From Methylobacterium planeticum (lineage in GTDB: Bacteria; Pseudomonadota; Alphaproteobacteria; Rhizobiales; Beijerinckiaceae), in the NCBI RefSeq assembly GCF_008806345.1, contig NZ_VZZJ01000015.1:19970-83969 (forward strand): a stretch of 64,000 nt of DNA. The letters run 5' to 3'. This document shows, one piece after another, positions 1-7,156 of the stretch. Position numbers and translations under genes: made by a program. Below the pieces are notes generated by a model that saw nothing but the letters and a program-made list of their open reading frames with translations, had not been told where the DNA came from and did not search any database. Position 1 is the first letter of the stretch; each line of letters opens with the position of its first letter.

Positions 1-1
1 C

Positions 2-217
2 ACCGGCTCCCTCGTCTGCGTGGCGGATGGCAGCGCCCGCTGCATCGCCTATTCGGAGGTGAGGCAGCTCTACTACCAGAACCCCGAATTCGGCTTCTAC
101 TTCCTGAAGCTCACCAGCGAGCGGCTGTTCCAGAGCGCGCGCCGGCAAGGTCCGGGGCAGGGTGCAGGTCAGGTTGCAGGTCAGGGGCGGGTGCCCGCCG
201 GGACCGGGATGCTCTGA
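2..217 (+). CDS. C-terminal fragment of a cyclic nucleotide-binding (Crp-like) domain protein
   Basis: The gene enters from the left edge, so only the last 71 residues are visible. They read through a segment with YSEVRQLYYQNPEFGFYFLKL, which resembles the C-terminal helix of a cNMP-binding beta-barrel, followed by LTSERLF. No helix-turn-helix follows, so this is not a standard Crp/Fnr regulator; it could be the cytosolic sensor end of a membrane or transport protein. The tail is Gly/Gln/Ala-rich because a 12-bp unit is duplicated at 158-181. The domain identity rests on a short stretch and the function is open. Confidence 0.55.
   Translation, partial: TGSLVCVADGSARCIAYSEVRQLYYQNPEFGFYFLKLTSERLFQSARRQGPGQGAGQVAGQGRVPAGTGML
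158..181 (+). repeat. 12-bp tandem duplication in the 3' end of a coding sequence
   Basis: Two near-identical 12-bp units (cagggtgcaggt, then caggttgcaggt) lie 36 bp before the stop codon and encode a GQ/AGQ-type tail. The period is a multiple of three, so the frame is kept. Confidence 0.7.
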
Positions 218-224
218 GGGACCC

Positions 225-686
225 TCACGGCTCCTGGCGCATGAAGCTGTCCGGCGTGCCGGTGCCCTCGGTGACGAAGCGGATGTCGCGGGGCTCGCGC
301 CGGGGCGTGTCGACGGAGAGGAACACCACCGGCTCCTCCAGGATCTCCGGCACGGAATGGACGACGCCGCGCTTGAACACCACGAGCTTGCCGGCCCCGA
401 CCTCCACCGGCGCGTCGTCGCCGAACCGCATGCGGCAGCGGCCGGAGAGCACGTAGAGGTACTCGTCGCAGCTCGCATGGGTGTGGGGCGGCGTCGGCCG
501 GTAGACCCGGAACACCCGGGCGCTCGCCGCCGCGTCCTCGGTGAAGCGGTGGTCGGCCACCATCGTGTCGGAGGTCTCGGGCAGCCCGGCCACCGCCGCG
601 GCGACGTCGAAGACCGCGTGGGCCAGGGGGGCGGCGGACCTGCGTGCGGGGCTCTCGGGTAAAGGGGTCTCGGTGTCGGGCCGCAT
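225..686 (-). CDS. Cupin-domain protein
   Basis: 153 residues forming one cupin barrel. The metal-site pattern is visible: HTHASCDEY (two His and the Glu) in the first cupin motif and a later His in RGVVHSV in the second. The region between holds the usual Gly-rich turn (VLSGRCRMRF, VEVGAGK). A strong AGGAGG sits just upstream of the ATG at 686. The gene starts 30 bp after the stop of the hydroxyacid dehydrogenase, same strand, so the two are probably co-transcribed. The substrate cannot be told from the sequence; small cupins can be dioxygenases, isomerases or binding proteins. Confidence 0.8.
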   Translation of the reverse strand: MRPDTETPLPESPARRSAAPLAHAVFDVAAAVAGLPETSDTMVADHRFTEDAAASARVFRVYRPTPPHTHASCDEYLYVLSGRCRMRFGDDAPVEVGAGKLVVFKRGVVHSVPEILEEPVVFLSVDTPRREPRDIRFVTEGTGTPDSFMRQEP

Positions 687-716
687 CGCGTCGTCCTCCT
701 GCGCCCCGGTCCGGCC

Positions 717-1721
717 TCAGAGCATGCTCGGCAGGATCCGGTCCGGCGGGCGGTGGCCGTCCATGAAGGTCTTGATGTTGATGATGACCTTCTCGCCCAT
801 GTCGACGCGGCTCTCGAACGTGGCCGAGCCCATATGGGGCAGGAGCACGACCTTGCCGTTGCGGGCGAGCTTGACGAGGCGGGGGCTCACCGCCGGCTCC
901 TGCTCGAACACGTCGAGGCCGGCCGCCGAGATCTCGCCGGCCTCGATCAGGCGGGCGAGGGCGTTCTCGTCGATCACCTCGCCGCGGGCGGTGTTCACCA
1001 CGATCGCCTCGGGCTTCAGGAGCTTGAGGCGGCGGGCCGAGAGCAGGTGGTAGGTGGCGGGGGTGTGCGGGCAGTTCACCGACACGATGTCGACCCGCGC
1101 CAGCATCTGGTCGAGGGATTCCCAGTAGGTCGCGTCGAGGTTGTTCTCGATCGGGGCCGGCACCCGGCGGCGGTTGTGATAGTGGATCTGCAGGCCGAAG
1201 GCCTTGGCGCGGCGGGCGAGCGCCTGGCCGATCCGGCCCATGCCGACGATGCCGAGGCGCTTGCCGGTGATGCGGCGGCCGAGCATCCAGGTCGGCGACC
1301 AGCCCGTGCTCCAGTCGTCGTCCGGGATGATGCGGGCGCCCTCGGTGACCCGGCGGGCCACCGCCAGGATCAGCGCCATGGTCATGTCGGCGGTGTCCTC
1401 GGTCAGCACGCCCGGCGTGTTGGTGACCGTGATGCCGCGCTCCAGGGCCACCCCGACATCGATGTGGTCGACCCCGTTGCCGAAATTCGCGATCAGCCGC
1501 AGGTTCGGGCCGGCCTGGGCGAGGAGGCCGGAATCGATCTCGTCGGTGACGGTGGGCACCAGCACGTCGGCCTCGCGCATCGCCGCGGCCATGGCCTCCT
1601 GCGAGAGCGGCTTGTCGTCGTGGTTGAGCCGCGTGTCGAAGAGCTCGCGCATGCGCGTCTCGACCGCGTCCGGCAGGCGCCGCGTCACCACAACGAGCGG
1701 CTTGCGCTTCAACGACGACAT
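717..1721 (-). CDS. D-2-hydroxyacid dehydrogenase (glyoxylate/hydroxypyruvate reductase type)
   Basis: 334 residues with the full D-isomer-specific dehydrogenase plan. The NAD(P)-binding Rossmann motif reads GMGRIG; the catalytic Arg lies in NTARGEVID, the Glu in DVFEQEP and the His in LPHMGSAT. The ATG at 1721 is preferred over an upstream in-frame start because a GGGGAGGGG ribosome site precedes it and MSSLKRKPLVVVTRRLP is the natural N-terminus. The family interconverts 2-keto acids such as glyoxylate or hydroxypyruvate with D-hydroxyacids using NAD(P)H. In a methylotroph this fits glyoxylate or serine-cycle metabolism, but the substrate is inferred. It leads a likely two-gene unit with the cupin gene. 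Confidence 0.9.
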   Translation of the reverse strand: MSSLKRKPLVVVTRRLPDAVETRMRELFDTRLNHDDKPLSQEAMAAAMREADVLVPTVTDEIDSGLLAQAGPNLRLIANFGNGVDHIDVGVALERGITVTNTPGVLTEDTADMTMALILAVARRVTEGARIIPDDDWSTGWSPTWMLGRRITGKRLGIVGMGRIGQALARRAKAFGLQIHYHNRRRVPAPIENNLDATYWESLDQMLARVDIVSVNCPHTPATYHLLSARRLKLLKPEAIVVNTARGEVIDENALARLIEAGEISAAGLDVFEQEPAVSPRLVKLARNGKVVLLPHMGSATFESRVDMGEKVIINIKTFMDGHRPPDRILPSML

Positions 1722-2098
1722 GACCCCTCCCCCGCCGGCGATTGAGCTTCTGGCGCCCGGCACGGCCGCATCTGGCGTCCGGCACGGCCGCATCGCGGGG
1801 CCTGCCCCCGTCCGTCGGCCGGCGGACCGGGCGGCGGGTCGGTTTCAGGCTCCGTTAACCAGCTTCCGCCAGACAAGTCCGGACGGCGCCGCGCCCATCC
1901 GAGAACGGGCCTCCGGCCTCTCTACCAGAGAGGGGGCGGAACACAATGTGGGTTTCGATTCTCGGTGGGTTTCGATTCTCGGTGGGTTTCGGCGCTGGGT
2001 GGGTTTCAGGTCCCGGCGAGCCCGGGGATCCGCGCGGCGCGACGCCGAGGGCCGATGCGCCGGCCGTGATTCGGTCGTGCGGGATGAGGAGGGATACG
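1722..2098. other. 377-bp divergent intergenic region with a 17-bp tandem repeat
   Basis: This gap separates the hydroxyacid dehydrogenase start (minus) from the SH3-protein start (plus), so it must hold both promoters. Its main structure is a run of four 17-bp units at 1948-2015. An open frame from 1946 reads through the repeat into the SH3 gene, but the signal peptide and strong ribosome site at 2099 mark that as leader, not protein. Confidence 0.6.
1948..2015 (+). repeat. Four-copy 17-bp tandem repeat in the leader of the SH3-protein gene
   Basis: The core gtgggtttc recurs at 1948, 1965, 1982 and 1999, an exact 17-bp spacing. The first three copies share gattctcg or a close variant between cores; the last two diverge. 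It ends about 85 bp before the ATG at 2099, so copy number could change the leader or promoter spacing. Confidence 0.85.
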
Positions 2099-2668
2099 AT
2101 GCGCCGGACGGCAGGTCTCGTGGTCGGTCTCGCCGCGCTCGCGGCCCTGGCAAGCTCCGGCGCCCCGGCATCGGCCGCCCCGGCGCCGCTCCCGGACGTG
2201 GCGGTCGGCCCCGTCACCAAGCTGCCCCTGCCGCGCTATGCCAGCCTCAAGACCGACCGGGTGAACCTGCGCGAGGGTCCCTCGAAGGACCACCGCACCC
2301 TCTGGGTGTTCCAGCGCGCGGGCCTGCCCGTCGAGATCGTGGCGGAGTTCGAGACCTGGCGCCGGATCCGGGATTCGGAGGGCACGGAGGGCTGGGTGCT
2401 GCACTCGCTCCTGTCGGGGCGGCGCACCGCCATCGTGATCGCCCCGAAGGGGGCCGACAAGGCCGCGCCGATCTCCCTGCGGGCCCGCGCCGACGAGGGC
2501 GCCGAGGACGAGGCGCGCCTCCAGGCCGGCGTGCTCGGCAGCGTCAAGAGCTGCACCGGCAGCTGGTGCCGGCTGATCGTGGCCCTGCCGGGCAAGCGCG
2601 GTGACGTCGACGGCTACATCCGCCAGGACCGGCTCTGGGGCGTCTACCCGAACGAGAGGGTCGACTGA
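2099..2668 (+). CDS. Secreted protein with two bacterial SH3-like domains
   Basis: 189 residues. A Sec signal peptide (MRRTAGLVVGLAALAALA, cleavage likely near ASAAPA) is followed by two SH3-like segments. The first carries VNLREGPSKDH and ends in GWVLHSLL; the second starts SLRARADE and ends GYIRQDRLWGVYP. The family (DUF1058-like) is periplasmic and often linked to peptidoglycan or protein binding. The ATG at 2099 has a GAGGAGGG site 6 bp upstream. Two cysteines in SCTGSWC could form a disulfide in the second domain. The gene stands alone and is closed by the hairpin at 2671-2706. Confidence 0.85.
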   Translation: MRRTAGLVVGLAALAALASSGAPASAAPAPLPDVAVGPVTKLPLPRYASLKTDRVNLREGPSKDHRTLWVFQRAGLPVEIVAEFETWRRIRDSEGTEGWVLHSLLSGRRTAIVIAPKGADKAAPISLRARADEGAEDEARLQAGVLGSVKSCTGSWCRLIVALPGKRGDVDGYIRQDRLWGVYPNERVD

Positions 2669-2670
2669 AC

Positions 2671-2706
2671 GCGAGAAGGCCCGGTCTCGCGACCGGGCCT
2701 TCTCGC
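2671..2706. terminator. Strong hairpin between convergent genes
   Basis: A perfect 16-bp inverted repeat (gcgagaaggcccggtc and its complement) closes on a tcgc tetraloop. It lies 2 bp after the SH3 gene and 24 bp before the end of irr on the other strand, so it can serve both. There is no clear T-tract. Confidence 0.8.
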
Positions 2707-2730
2707 CGCGATATCGACGTCTGGTGCAGA

Positions 2731-3243
2731 TCAGGCCTGGCGGTTGCCGCCGCGGCGGCGCAGGCGCACGATGACCTCGACGCCGGCGATCTCCATGCCG
2801 GGGGGCGCCTCGGGCAGCGAATCCACCGTGATGCCGCAATCGGGCATGTCCAGCACCTGACCCTCGTCCTCGAGGTAGAAGTGGTGGTGCTCGCTGGGGT
2901 TGGTGTCGAAATAGGCCTTCGACCCGTCGAGGGCGAGCTGGCGCAGCAGACCGGCTTCCGTGAACTGGTGCAGGGTGTTGTAGACGGTCGCGAGGGAGAC
3001 CGGCACCTTGGCGCGCATGGCCTCGTCGTAGAGCATCTCCGCCGTCAGGTGGCGGTCGCCGCGCCCGAACAGGAGCCAGCCGAGGGAGAGGCGCTGGCGC
3101 GTCGGGCGCAGGCCCGCGCGGCGCAGGCGGTCCCGCAGGTCGGAGAGGGGACAGCCGCGGCGGCCGGCAGCCCCGGCGGCCTCGCCCGGGAGGGAGGAGG
3201 ACCGCGCGTTGAGGACGGCCTGCAGGGGCACCAGATCTGACAT
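2731..3243 (-). CDS. irr: Irr, haem-responsive Fur-family iron regulator
   Basis: 170 residues. The Fur-type winged helix is visible (GLRPTRQRLSLGWLLF, then LATVYNTLHQFTEAGLL), followed by the Irr-type EHHHFYLEDEGQVLDMP, whose consecutive His residues correspond to the haem/metal site of Irr. It lacks the CxxC zinc motifs of classical Fur. A Cys-Pro pair in RRGCPLSDL near residue 30 matches a haem regulatory motif like the one near the N-terminus of Bradyrhizobium Irr. The ATG at 3243 is chosen because homologues start close to this point; the longer open frame reads through repeat DNA. In this bacterial group irr often neighbours fabA-fabB-fabI, as here, though divergent and with other genes in between. 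Confidence 0.9.
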   Translation of the reverse strand: MSDLVPLQAVLNARSSSLPGEAAGAAGRRGCPLSDLRDRLRRAGLRPTRQRLSLGWLLFGRGDRHLTAEMLYDEAMRAKVPVSLATVYNTLHQFTEAGLLRQLALDGSKAYFDTNPSEHHHFYLEDEGQVLDMPDCGITVDSLPEAPPGMEIAGVEVIVRLRRRGGNRQA

Positions 3244-3312
3244 CGGCGGGACTGAACGCTCGCGAACGGACGGGAATTTGGGACGTAGTATATTGGACGC
3301 GCCGCCCTGCTG

Positions 3313-3363
3313 CAACCCAAGCCCTGCCGCAAACCAAGCCCTGCCGCAACCCAAGCCCTGCCG
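3313..3363 (+). repeat. Three-copy 17-bp tandem repeat upstream of irr
   Basis: Units caacccaagccctgccg at 3313, 3330 (one mismatch) and 3347. It lies in the divergent region between irr (minus) and the small gene at 3398 (plus), about 70 bp from the irr start. Confidence 0.85.
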
Positions 3364-3397
3364 CGGCGTCCCGCGTCCGACCCAGGAGGAGACCCGC

Positions 3398-3589
3398 GTG
3401 ACGCGCACCGACACCTCGCCCGCCTCCGTCCGTGAGGATGGCCGCCACGCCCGGGACCGGGGCGACCCCGCCGACGCCAACCCGCACCCGCCGGGGAGCG
3501 CCGAGCACGACCTCTGGCGCCGGGGCTGGGAGAGGCCCGACGACGAGGGCAACGCGGCCGGGAAGGCGGCGCGCGGCGGCGAGGGCTGA
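3398..3589 (+). CDS. Small RMF-like protein
   Basis: 63 residues starting at GTG 3398, chosen because AGGAGGA lies 7 bp upstream. The core NPHPPGSAEHDLWRRGW resembles the ribosome modulation factor type of small protein (Asn-Pro-x-Pro, a turn, then a Trp-bearing helix). The N-terminus is polar and disordered-looking and the C-terminus is Gly/Ala-rich. It is divergent from irr, so iron control is possible but not shown. A ribosome-binding role is inference from the motif only. Confidence 0.6.
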   Translation: MTRTDTSPASVREDGRHARDRGDPADANPHPPGSAEHDLWRRGWERPDDEGNAAGKAARGGEG

Positions 3590-3610
3590 GCCCCGGCCCG
3601 TCGCTCAGCC

Positions 3611-3680
3611 TCCCGGGTCAGGTCTCCCGGGTCAGGTCTCCCGGGTCAGGTCTCCCGGGTCAGGTCTCCCGGGTCACGTC
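3611..3680 (-). repeat. Five-copy 14-bp tandem repeat at the 3' end of the DUF1275 gene
   Basis: Units tcccgggtcaggtc begin at 3611, 3625, 3639, 3653 and 3667. The unit nearest the gene contains the TGA stop (tca at 3674 on this strand), and each other copy carries the same tca, so the stop-codon segment itself has been multiplied into the intergenic space. Confidence 0.9.
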
Positions 3681-4504
3681 TCCCTGGCGGCGAGGGGGAT
3701 CAGCCCGGCGAGCACCGCGATCGGCAGGGCGAGGCAGCCGAAGGACAGGGCCGCCACCCCGAAGGCGCCCGCGACGGCCCCGGCCGCGAAGGCCGCCACC
3801 GCCGGAAGCATGCGGCCGAGCCGCCCGCGCGCGGCCGCCCCCGCTCCGCCCGGGGCCGCCCCGAGGCGCAGCACGTCCACGGCGTCGATCACCGCCTGGG
3901 TCACGTTCACGGTCATCACCGTGGTGGCGGCGAGATGCGCCAGGGAGAGCCGCGCGATGGCGTTCTGGACGCCCATCGCGGCGACCCCGAGCATGCCGAC
4001 CACGATCGCGTCGAGCCCGTCCGCCGCGCGCAGCGGCGTCAGCGCGAGGCCGACGCCGCAGAACAGCCCGAGGAGCAGCGCCTGCAGGCCGAGGAGCCAG
4101 CGCAAGGGGGCGATGCCCCGCCGCTCCAGCGCCAGGGCGATCAGGCGCGTCGCCGCCACCGCGATCACGAAGGCCGGCAGGGCCAGGAGCTTGGCGATGA
4201 CCCCGCTCGAGGTCGAGACCAGCTCCGCCCCGATCAGCACGAAGTTCCCGGTCACGTGCGAGGTGAACAGGCCGAACAGGGCGACGAAGCCCGCCGCGTC
4301 GACGAAGCCGGCCACGAAGCCGAGGCCGATCCCGGTGGCGAGGTCCCGGCGGGCCCGCGACCCCGCGGCGGGCGGCGAAGCGACTCCCTTGGCGGAGGGC
4401 GAGGATGCCGGGATGGAGGATCGCGCGGTCAGGGCCAGGAACTCCCGCGGGGCTGTCGGTCGCTCGGCCGCGCCCGGATCCGGCGCGGCCACGGCGCCAC
4501 GCAT
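3674..4504 (-). CDS. DUF1275 (YoaK-type) inner-membrane protein
   Basis: 276 residues. After a polar N-terminus of about 50 residues come six or seven hydrophobic segments. The first holds GFVAGFVDAAGFVALFGLF followed by TSHVTGNFVLIG, the family's signature around its first two helices. A later segment reads TVMTVNVTQAVIDAVDVLRLG. The family is widespread and its substrate is unknown; a transport role is only presumed. It is transcribed away from fabA and shares the 223-bp gap upstream of it. Confidence 0.85.
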   Translation of the reverse strand: MRGAVAAPDPGAAERPTAPREFLALTARSSIPASSPSAKGVASPPAAGSRARRDLATGIGLGFVAGFVDAAGFVALFGLFTSHVTGNFVLIGAELVSTSSGVIAKLLALPAFVIAVAATRLIALALERRGIAPLRWLLGLQALLLGLFCGVGLALTPLRAADGLDAIVVGMLGVAAMGVQNAIARLSLAHLAATTVMTVNVTQAVIDAVDVLRLGAAPGGAGAAARGRLGRMLPAVAAFAAGAVAGAFGVAALSFGCLALPIAVLAGLIPLAARET

Positions 4505-4610
4505 GCAGCCCGGAGATCAGAAATGCAATTTCAAAGCGGAGAAGGCGGCGCGGCGCCCCGACCGGCCCCTCCGGCGCGGCCGGATCCGAGGGGCCCGGGA
4601 GGGCCCGGCT

Positions 4611-4639
4611 TTGATGGCGCTTGCCCCCTGTGCTAACGA
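4611..4639 (+). promoter_or_regulatory. Candidate promoter upstream of fabA
   Basis: TTGATG and TAACGA are separated by 17 bp and end 88 bp before the fabA ATG. The -10 match is poor, so this is only a candidate. Confidence 0.3.
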
Positions 4640-4727
4640 GGCCGCGGTTTTGCCCCGCGGTGCGGCCGGCCGATCGGCGACCCCGCGCGGCCCGCATCCC
4701 CCTCAAGCCGAGGACCGACCCGACTTC

Positions 4728-5267
4728 ATGCCCTCCGACTCCGACCAGACCGCCCCGCAAGCCCCCGCCCGGGCATCGCGCTACAGCTACGAGGACCTGC
4801 TGGCCTGCGGGCGCGGCGAGCTGTTCGGGGCCGGCAACGCGCAACTGCCCCTGCCCCCGATGCTGATGTTCGACCGCATCACCTCGATCGGCACCGAGGG
4901 GGGCGCCCACGGCAAGGGCCATGTCCGGGCCGAGTTCGACATCCGGCCGGACCTCTGGTTCTTCGGCTGCCACTTCAAGGGCGATCCGGTGATGCCGGGC
5001 TGCCTTGGCCTCGACGCCCTCTGGCAGCTCGTCGGCTTCCATCTCGGCTGGCTCGGGGCGCCGGGCCGCGGCCGGGCGCTCGGCGTCGGCGAGGTGAAGT
5101 TCACCGATCAGGTGCTGCCCAGCGTCAGCAAACTCGTCTACAATGTCGACCTCAAGCGCGTGCGGCAGGGCAAGCTCGTCCTCGGCATCGCCGACGGCAC
5201 GGTCGAGGCCGACGGCAAGCGCATCTACGAGGCCCAGGACCTGCGCGTCGCGCTGTTCCAGTCCTGA
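4728..5267 (+). CDS. fabA: FabA, 3-hydroxydecanoyl-ACP dehydratase/isomerase
   Basis: 179 residues, close to the usual FabA length. The active-site His82 lies in CHFKGDPVMPG and Asp96 in GCLGLDALWQ, the catalytic pair of the hot-dog fold. The enzyme dehydrates 3-hydroxyacyl-ACP and isomerises trans-2- to cis-3-decenoyl-ACP, the branch point for unsaturated fatty acids in the cytoplasm. The open frame extends far upstream but homologues start near the ATG at 4728. fabB and fabI follow on the same strand with gaps of 234 and 428 bp, so they are clustered but not tightly coupled. Confidence 0.95.
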   Translation: MPSDSDQTAPQAPARASRYSYEDLLACGRGELFGAGNAQLPLPPMLMFDRITSIGTEGGAHGKGHVRAEFDIRPDLWFFGCHFKGDPVMPGCLGLDALWQLVGFHLGWLGAPGRGRALGVGEVKFTDQVLPSVSKLVYNVDLKRVRQGKLVLGIADGTVEADGKRIYEAQDLRVALFQS

Positions 5268-5277
5268 GGCCCCACGG

Positions 5278-5319
5278 GGCCGCGGAGCGCGGCCACAGGG
5301 CCGCGGAGGGCGGCCAAAG
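5278..5319 (+). repeat. 21-bp tandem duplication between fabA and fabB
   Basis: Two units of 21 bp (ggccgcggag followed by g/c-rich sequence ending in ggccacag or ggccaaag) begin at 5278 and 5299, with a partial third from 5320. Each unit is itself partly palindromic (ggccgc...gcggcc), so the run could also fold. Confidence 0.75.
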
Positions 5320-5501
5320 GGCCGCGCCTCGATGAGGATCGGCCCGCCCCGGATTGGCCTCCCGAGATCGTGCGGGGCCGAACGCCCGCCCTGCGGGCAC
5401 GGGACCCCTGCCCGGGCGCCGGTTGAGATTAGGCCCGCGCCGTCCTACGTGACCGGAGCGCGACGCGCGGGCAAGCGTCGCGGCGGAGAAGACAGGTTTT
5501 C

Positions 5502-6728
5502 ATGCGCCGTGTCGTGATCACCGGGATGGGCATCGTCTCATCCATCGGCAACAACACCCAGGAGGTCCTGGCCTCGCTGCGCGAGGCGAGGTCCGGCATC
5601 GTCCGCTCGGCCTCCTACGCCGAGCACGGCTTCCGCAGCCAGGTCGAGGGCGCGCCGACCCTCGATCCGGAGGGCGTGGTCGACCGGCGCGCCATGCGCT
5701 TCCACGGCGGCGGCACCGCCTGGAACCACGTGGCGATGGATCAGGCGATCCAGGATGCGGGCCTCGAGGCGGGGGACGTCTCCAACGACCGCACCGGCAT
5801 CATCATGGGCTCGGGCGGCCCCTCGACCCGGGTCATCGTCGAATCCGCCGCCATCGCCCGCGAGAAGGGCCCCAAGCGCGTCGGCCCCTTCGCGGTGCCG
5901 AAGGCGATGTCCTCGACGGCCTCCGCCACCCTGGCGACCTGGTTCAAGATCAAGGGCGTCAACTACTCGATCTCCTCGGCCTGCGCGACCTCGAACCACT
6001 GCATCGGCAACGCCGCCGAGGTGATCCAGGGCGGGCGCCAGGACATCATCTTCGCGGGCGGCTGCGAGGACCTCGACTGGACGCTCTCGGTCCTGTTCGA
6101 CGCCATGGGCGCCATGTCGTCGAAGTACAACGACACCCCGTCCCGGGCCTCCCGCGCCTACGACGCCAACCGCGACGGCTTCGTCATCGCGGGGGGCGCC
6201 GGCGTGCTGGTGCTGGAGGAATTGGAGCATGCCCGGGCCCGCGGCGCCCGGATCTACGGCGAGATCGCCGGCTACGGCGCGACCTCGGACGGCCACGACA
6301 TGGTGGCCCCCTCGGGGGAGGGCGCGGTGCGCTGCATGCGCCAGGCGATCGAGGGCCTGAAGGGCGCGCGCATCGACTACATCAACCCGCACGCCACCTC
6401 GACGCCGGTCGGCGACGACAAGGAGATCGAGGCGATCCGCGAGGTCTTCGGCCGGGGCGAGGCCTGCCCGCCGATCTCGGCCACGAAGTCGCTCACCGGC
6501 CACTCCCTCGGCGCCACCGGCGTGCAGGAGGCGATCTACGCGCTCCTGATGATGCAGAACGGCTTCCTCTGCGAGAGCGCCCATATCGACGAGCTCGACC
6601 CGGCCTTCACCGACATGCCGATCCTGCGCGAGCGCCGGGACAACGTGCCGCTCGGCCACGTCCTGTCGAATTCCTTCGGCTTCGGCGGCACCAACGCGAC
6701 CCTGGTGCTGAAGCACATCGACGCCTGA
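5502..6728 (+). CDS. fabB: FabB, 3-oxoacyl-ACP synthase I
   Basis: 408 residues, standard for a beta-ketoacyl-ACP synthase I. The nucleophile Cys161 lies in SISSACATS, His297 in NPHATST, Lys329 in SATKSLTGHS and His334 just after, the full thiolase-fold set. With FabA it elongates cis-3-decenoyl-ACP toward vaccenate-type unsaturated acids. A GGAGAAG lies upstream of the ATG. A hairpin follows 22 bp after the stop. Confidence 0.95.
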   Translation: MRRVVITGMGIVSSIGNNTQEVLASLREARSGIVRSASYAEHGFRSQVEGAPTLDPEGVVDRRAMRFHGGGTAWNHVAMDQAIQDAGLEAGDVSNDRTGIIMGSGGPSTRVIVESAAIAREKGPKRVGPFAVPKAMSSTASATLATWFKIKGVNYSISSACATSNHCIGNAAEVIQGGRQDIIFAGGCEDLDWTLSVLFDAMGAMSSKYNDTPSRASRAYDANRDGFVIAGGAGVLVLEELEHARARGARIYGEIAGYGATSDGHDMVAPSGEGAVRCMRQAIEGLKGARIDYINPHATSTPVGDDKEIEAIREVFGRGEACPPISATKSLTGHSLGATGVQEAIYALLMMQNGFLCESAHIDELDPAFTDMPILRERRDNVPLGHVLSNSFGFGGTNATLVLKHIDA

Positions 6729-6750
6729 GCCCGGACGAGACCTGAAGAAA

Positions 6751-6789
6751 CGGTTTCGCCCGGCCCCGCCCCGGGGTCGGGCGGAACCG
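6751..6789 (+). terminator. Hairpin after fabB
   Basis: Arms cggtttcgcccg (6751-6762) and cgggcggaaccg (6778-6789) pair over 12 bp with one G-T pair around a GC-rich 15-nt loop. No T-run follows. It may end or pause fabB transcription before fabI. Confidence 0.55.
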
Positions 6790-6838
6790 AAATATCGAGA
6801 CTGCGTTTTTCCGGTAACAGATTCGGGAAATCGCGCAG

Positions 6839-6955
6839 ATGCTCTGGCTCGTCCTCGGGACCCTCGGCGGCCTCACCCTCGCGGGGATCGCCGGCATCTA
6901 CGCGAAGCAGGTCCTGATCGACGACGCGAAGTCGGAGACCGAAGGGTACTTCTGA
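6839..6955 (+). CDS. Small single-pass membrane protein between fabB and fabI
   Basis: A 38-codon frame from ATG 6839 to TGA 6955. Residues 1-20 (MLWLVLGTLGGLTLAGIAGI) form one hydrophobic, glycine-rich helix; the rest (YAKQVLIDDAKSETEGYF) is polar and acidic with an aromatic end. No strong ribosome site is seen (a weak cgggaaa lies upstream). The codon use and sharp helix/tail division favour a real small protein, but homologues could not be checked. Its place between two fatty-acid genes suggests a membrane role only by position. Confidence 0.5.
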   Translation: MLWLVLGTLGGLTLAGIAGIYAKQVLIDDAKSETEGYF

Positions 6956-6962
6956 GGCGATT

Positions 6963-6997
6963 CCAAGCCCGGCCGCACCCCCAAGCCCGGCCGCGCC
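6963..6997 (+). repeat. 18-bp tandem duplication
   Basis: ccaagcccggccgc occurs at 6963 and 6981, with a degenerate third (caagcccccgcc) after. It lies between the small ORF and fabI. Confidence 0.65.
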
Positions 6998-7013
6998 CTC
7001 AAGCCCCCGCCAT

Positions 7014-7042
7014 AACCCCGAACCCTGCCTCCGGGCGGGGTT
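7014..7042 (+). terminator. Hairpin upstream of fabI
   Basis: aaccccg (7014-7020) pairs with cggggtt (7036-7042) over a 15-nt loop and is followed by cttcgttg. It could terminate transcripts from the small ORF or attenuate fabI. Confidence 0.5.
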
Positions 7043-7156
7043 CTTCGTTGGGGGCCCGGCCCGCATTGGACATGCGTGCAACCTCCGCGTTAAGGCTCAG
7101 CCCCCCAATCGACCCCGCCCTGGCGCGGGGTCGCGCAGCAATCGAGGCGGAGCCGC

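Noticed and set aside
181..1785. A 534-residue open frame on the minus strand
   Set aside because: It is a frame shadow across the cupin and dehydrogenase genes, rich in Arg, Pro, His and Gly with no domain features.
1946..2098. N-terminal extension of the SH3 protein through the 17-bp repeats
   Set aside because: The signal peptide and a strong ribosome site mark the ATG at 2099 as the start.
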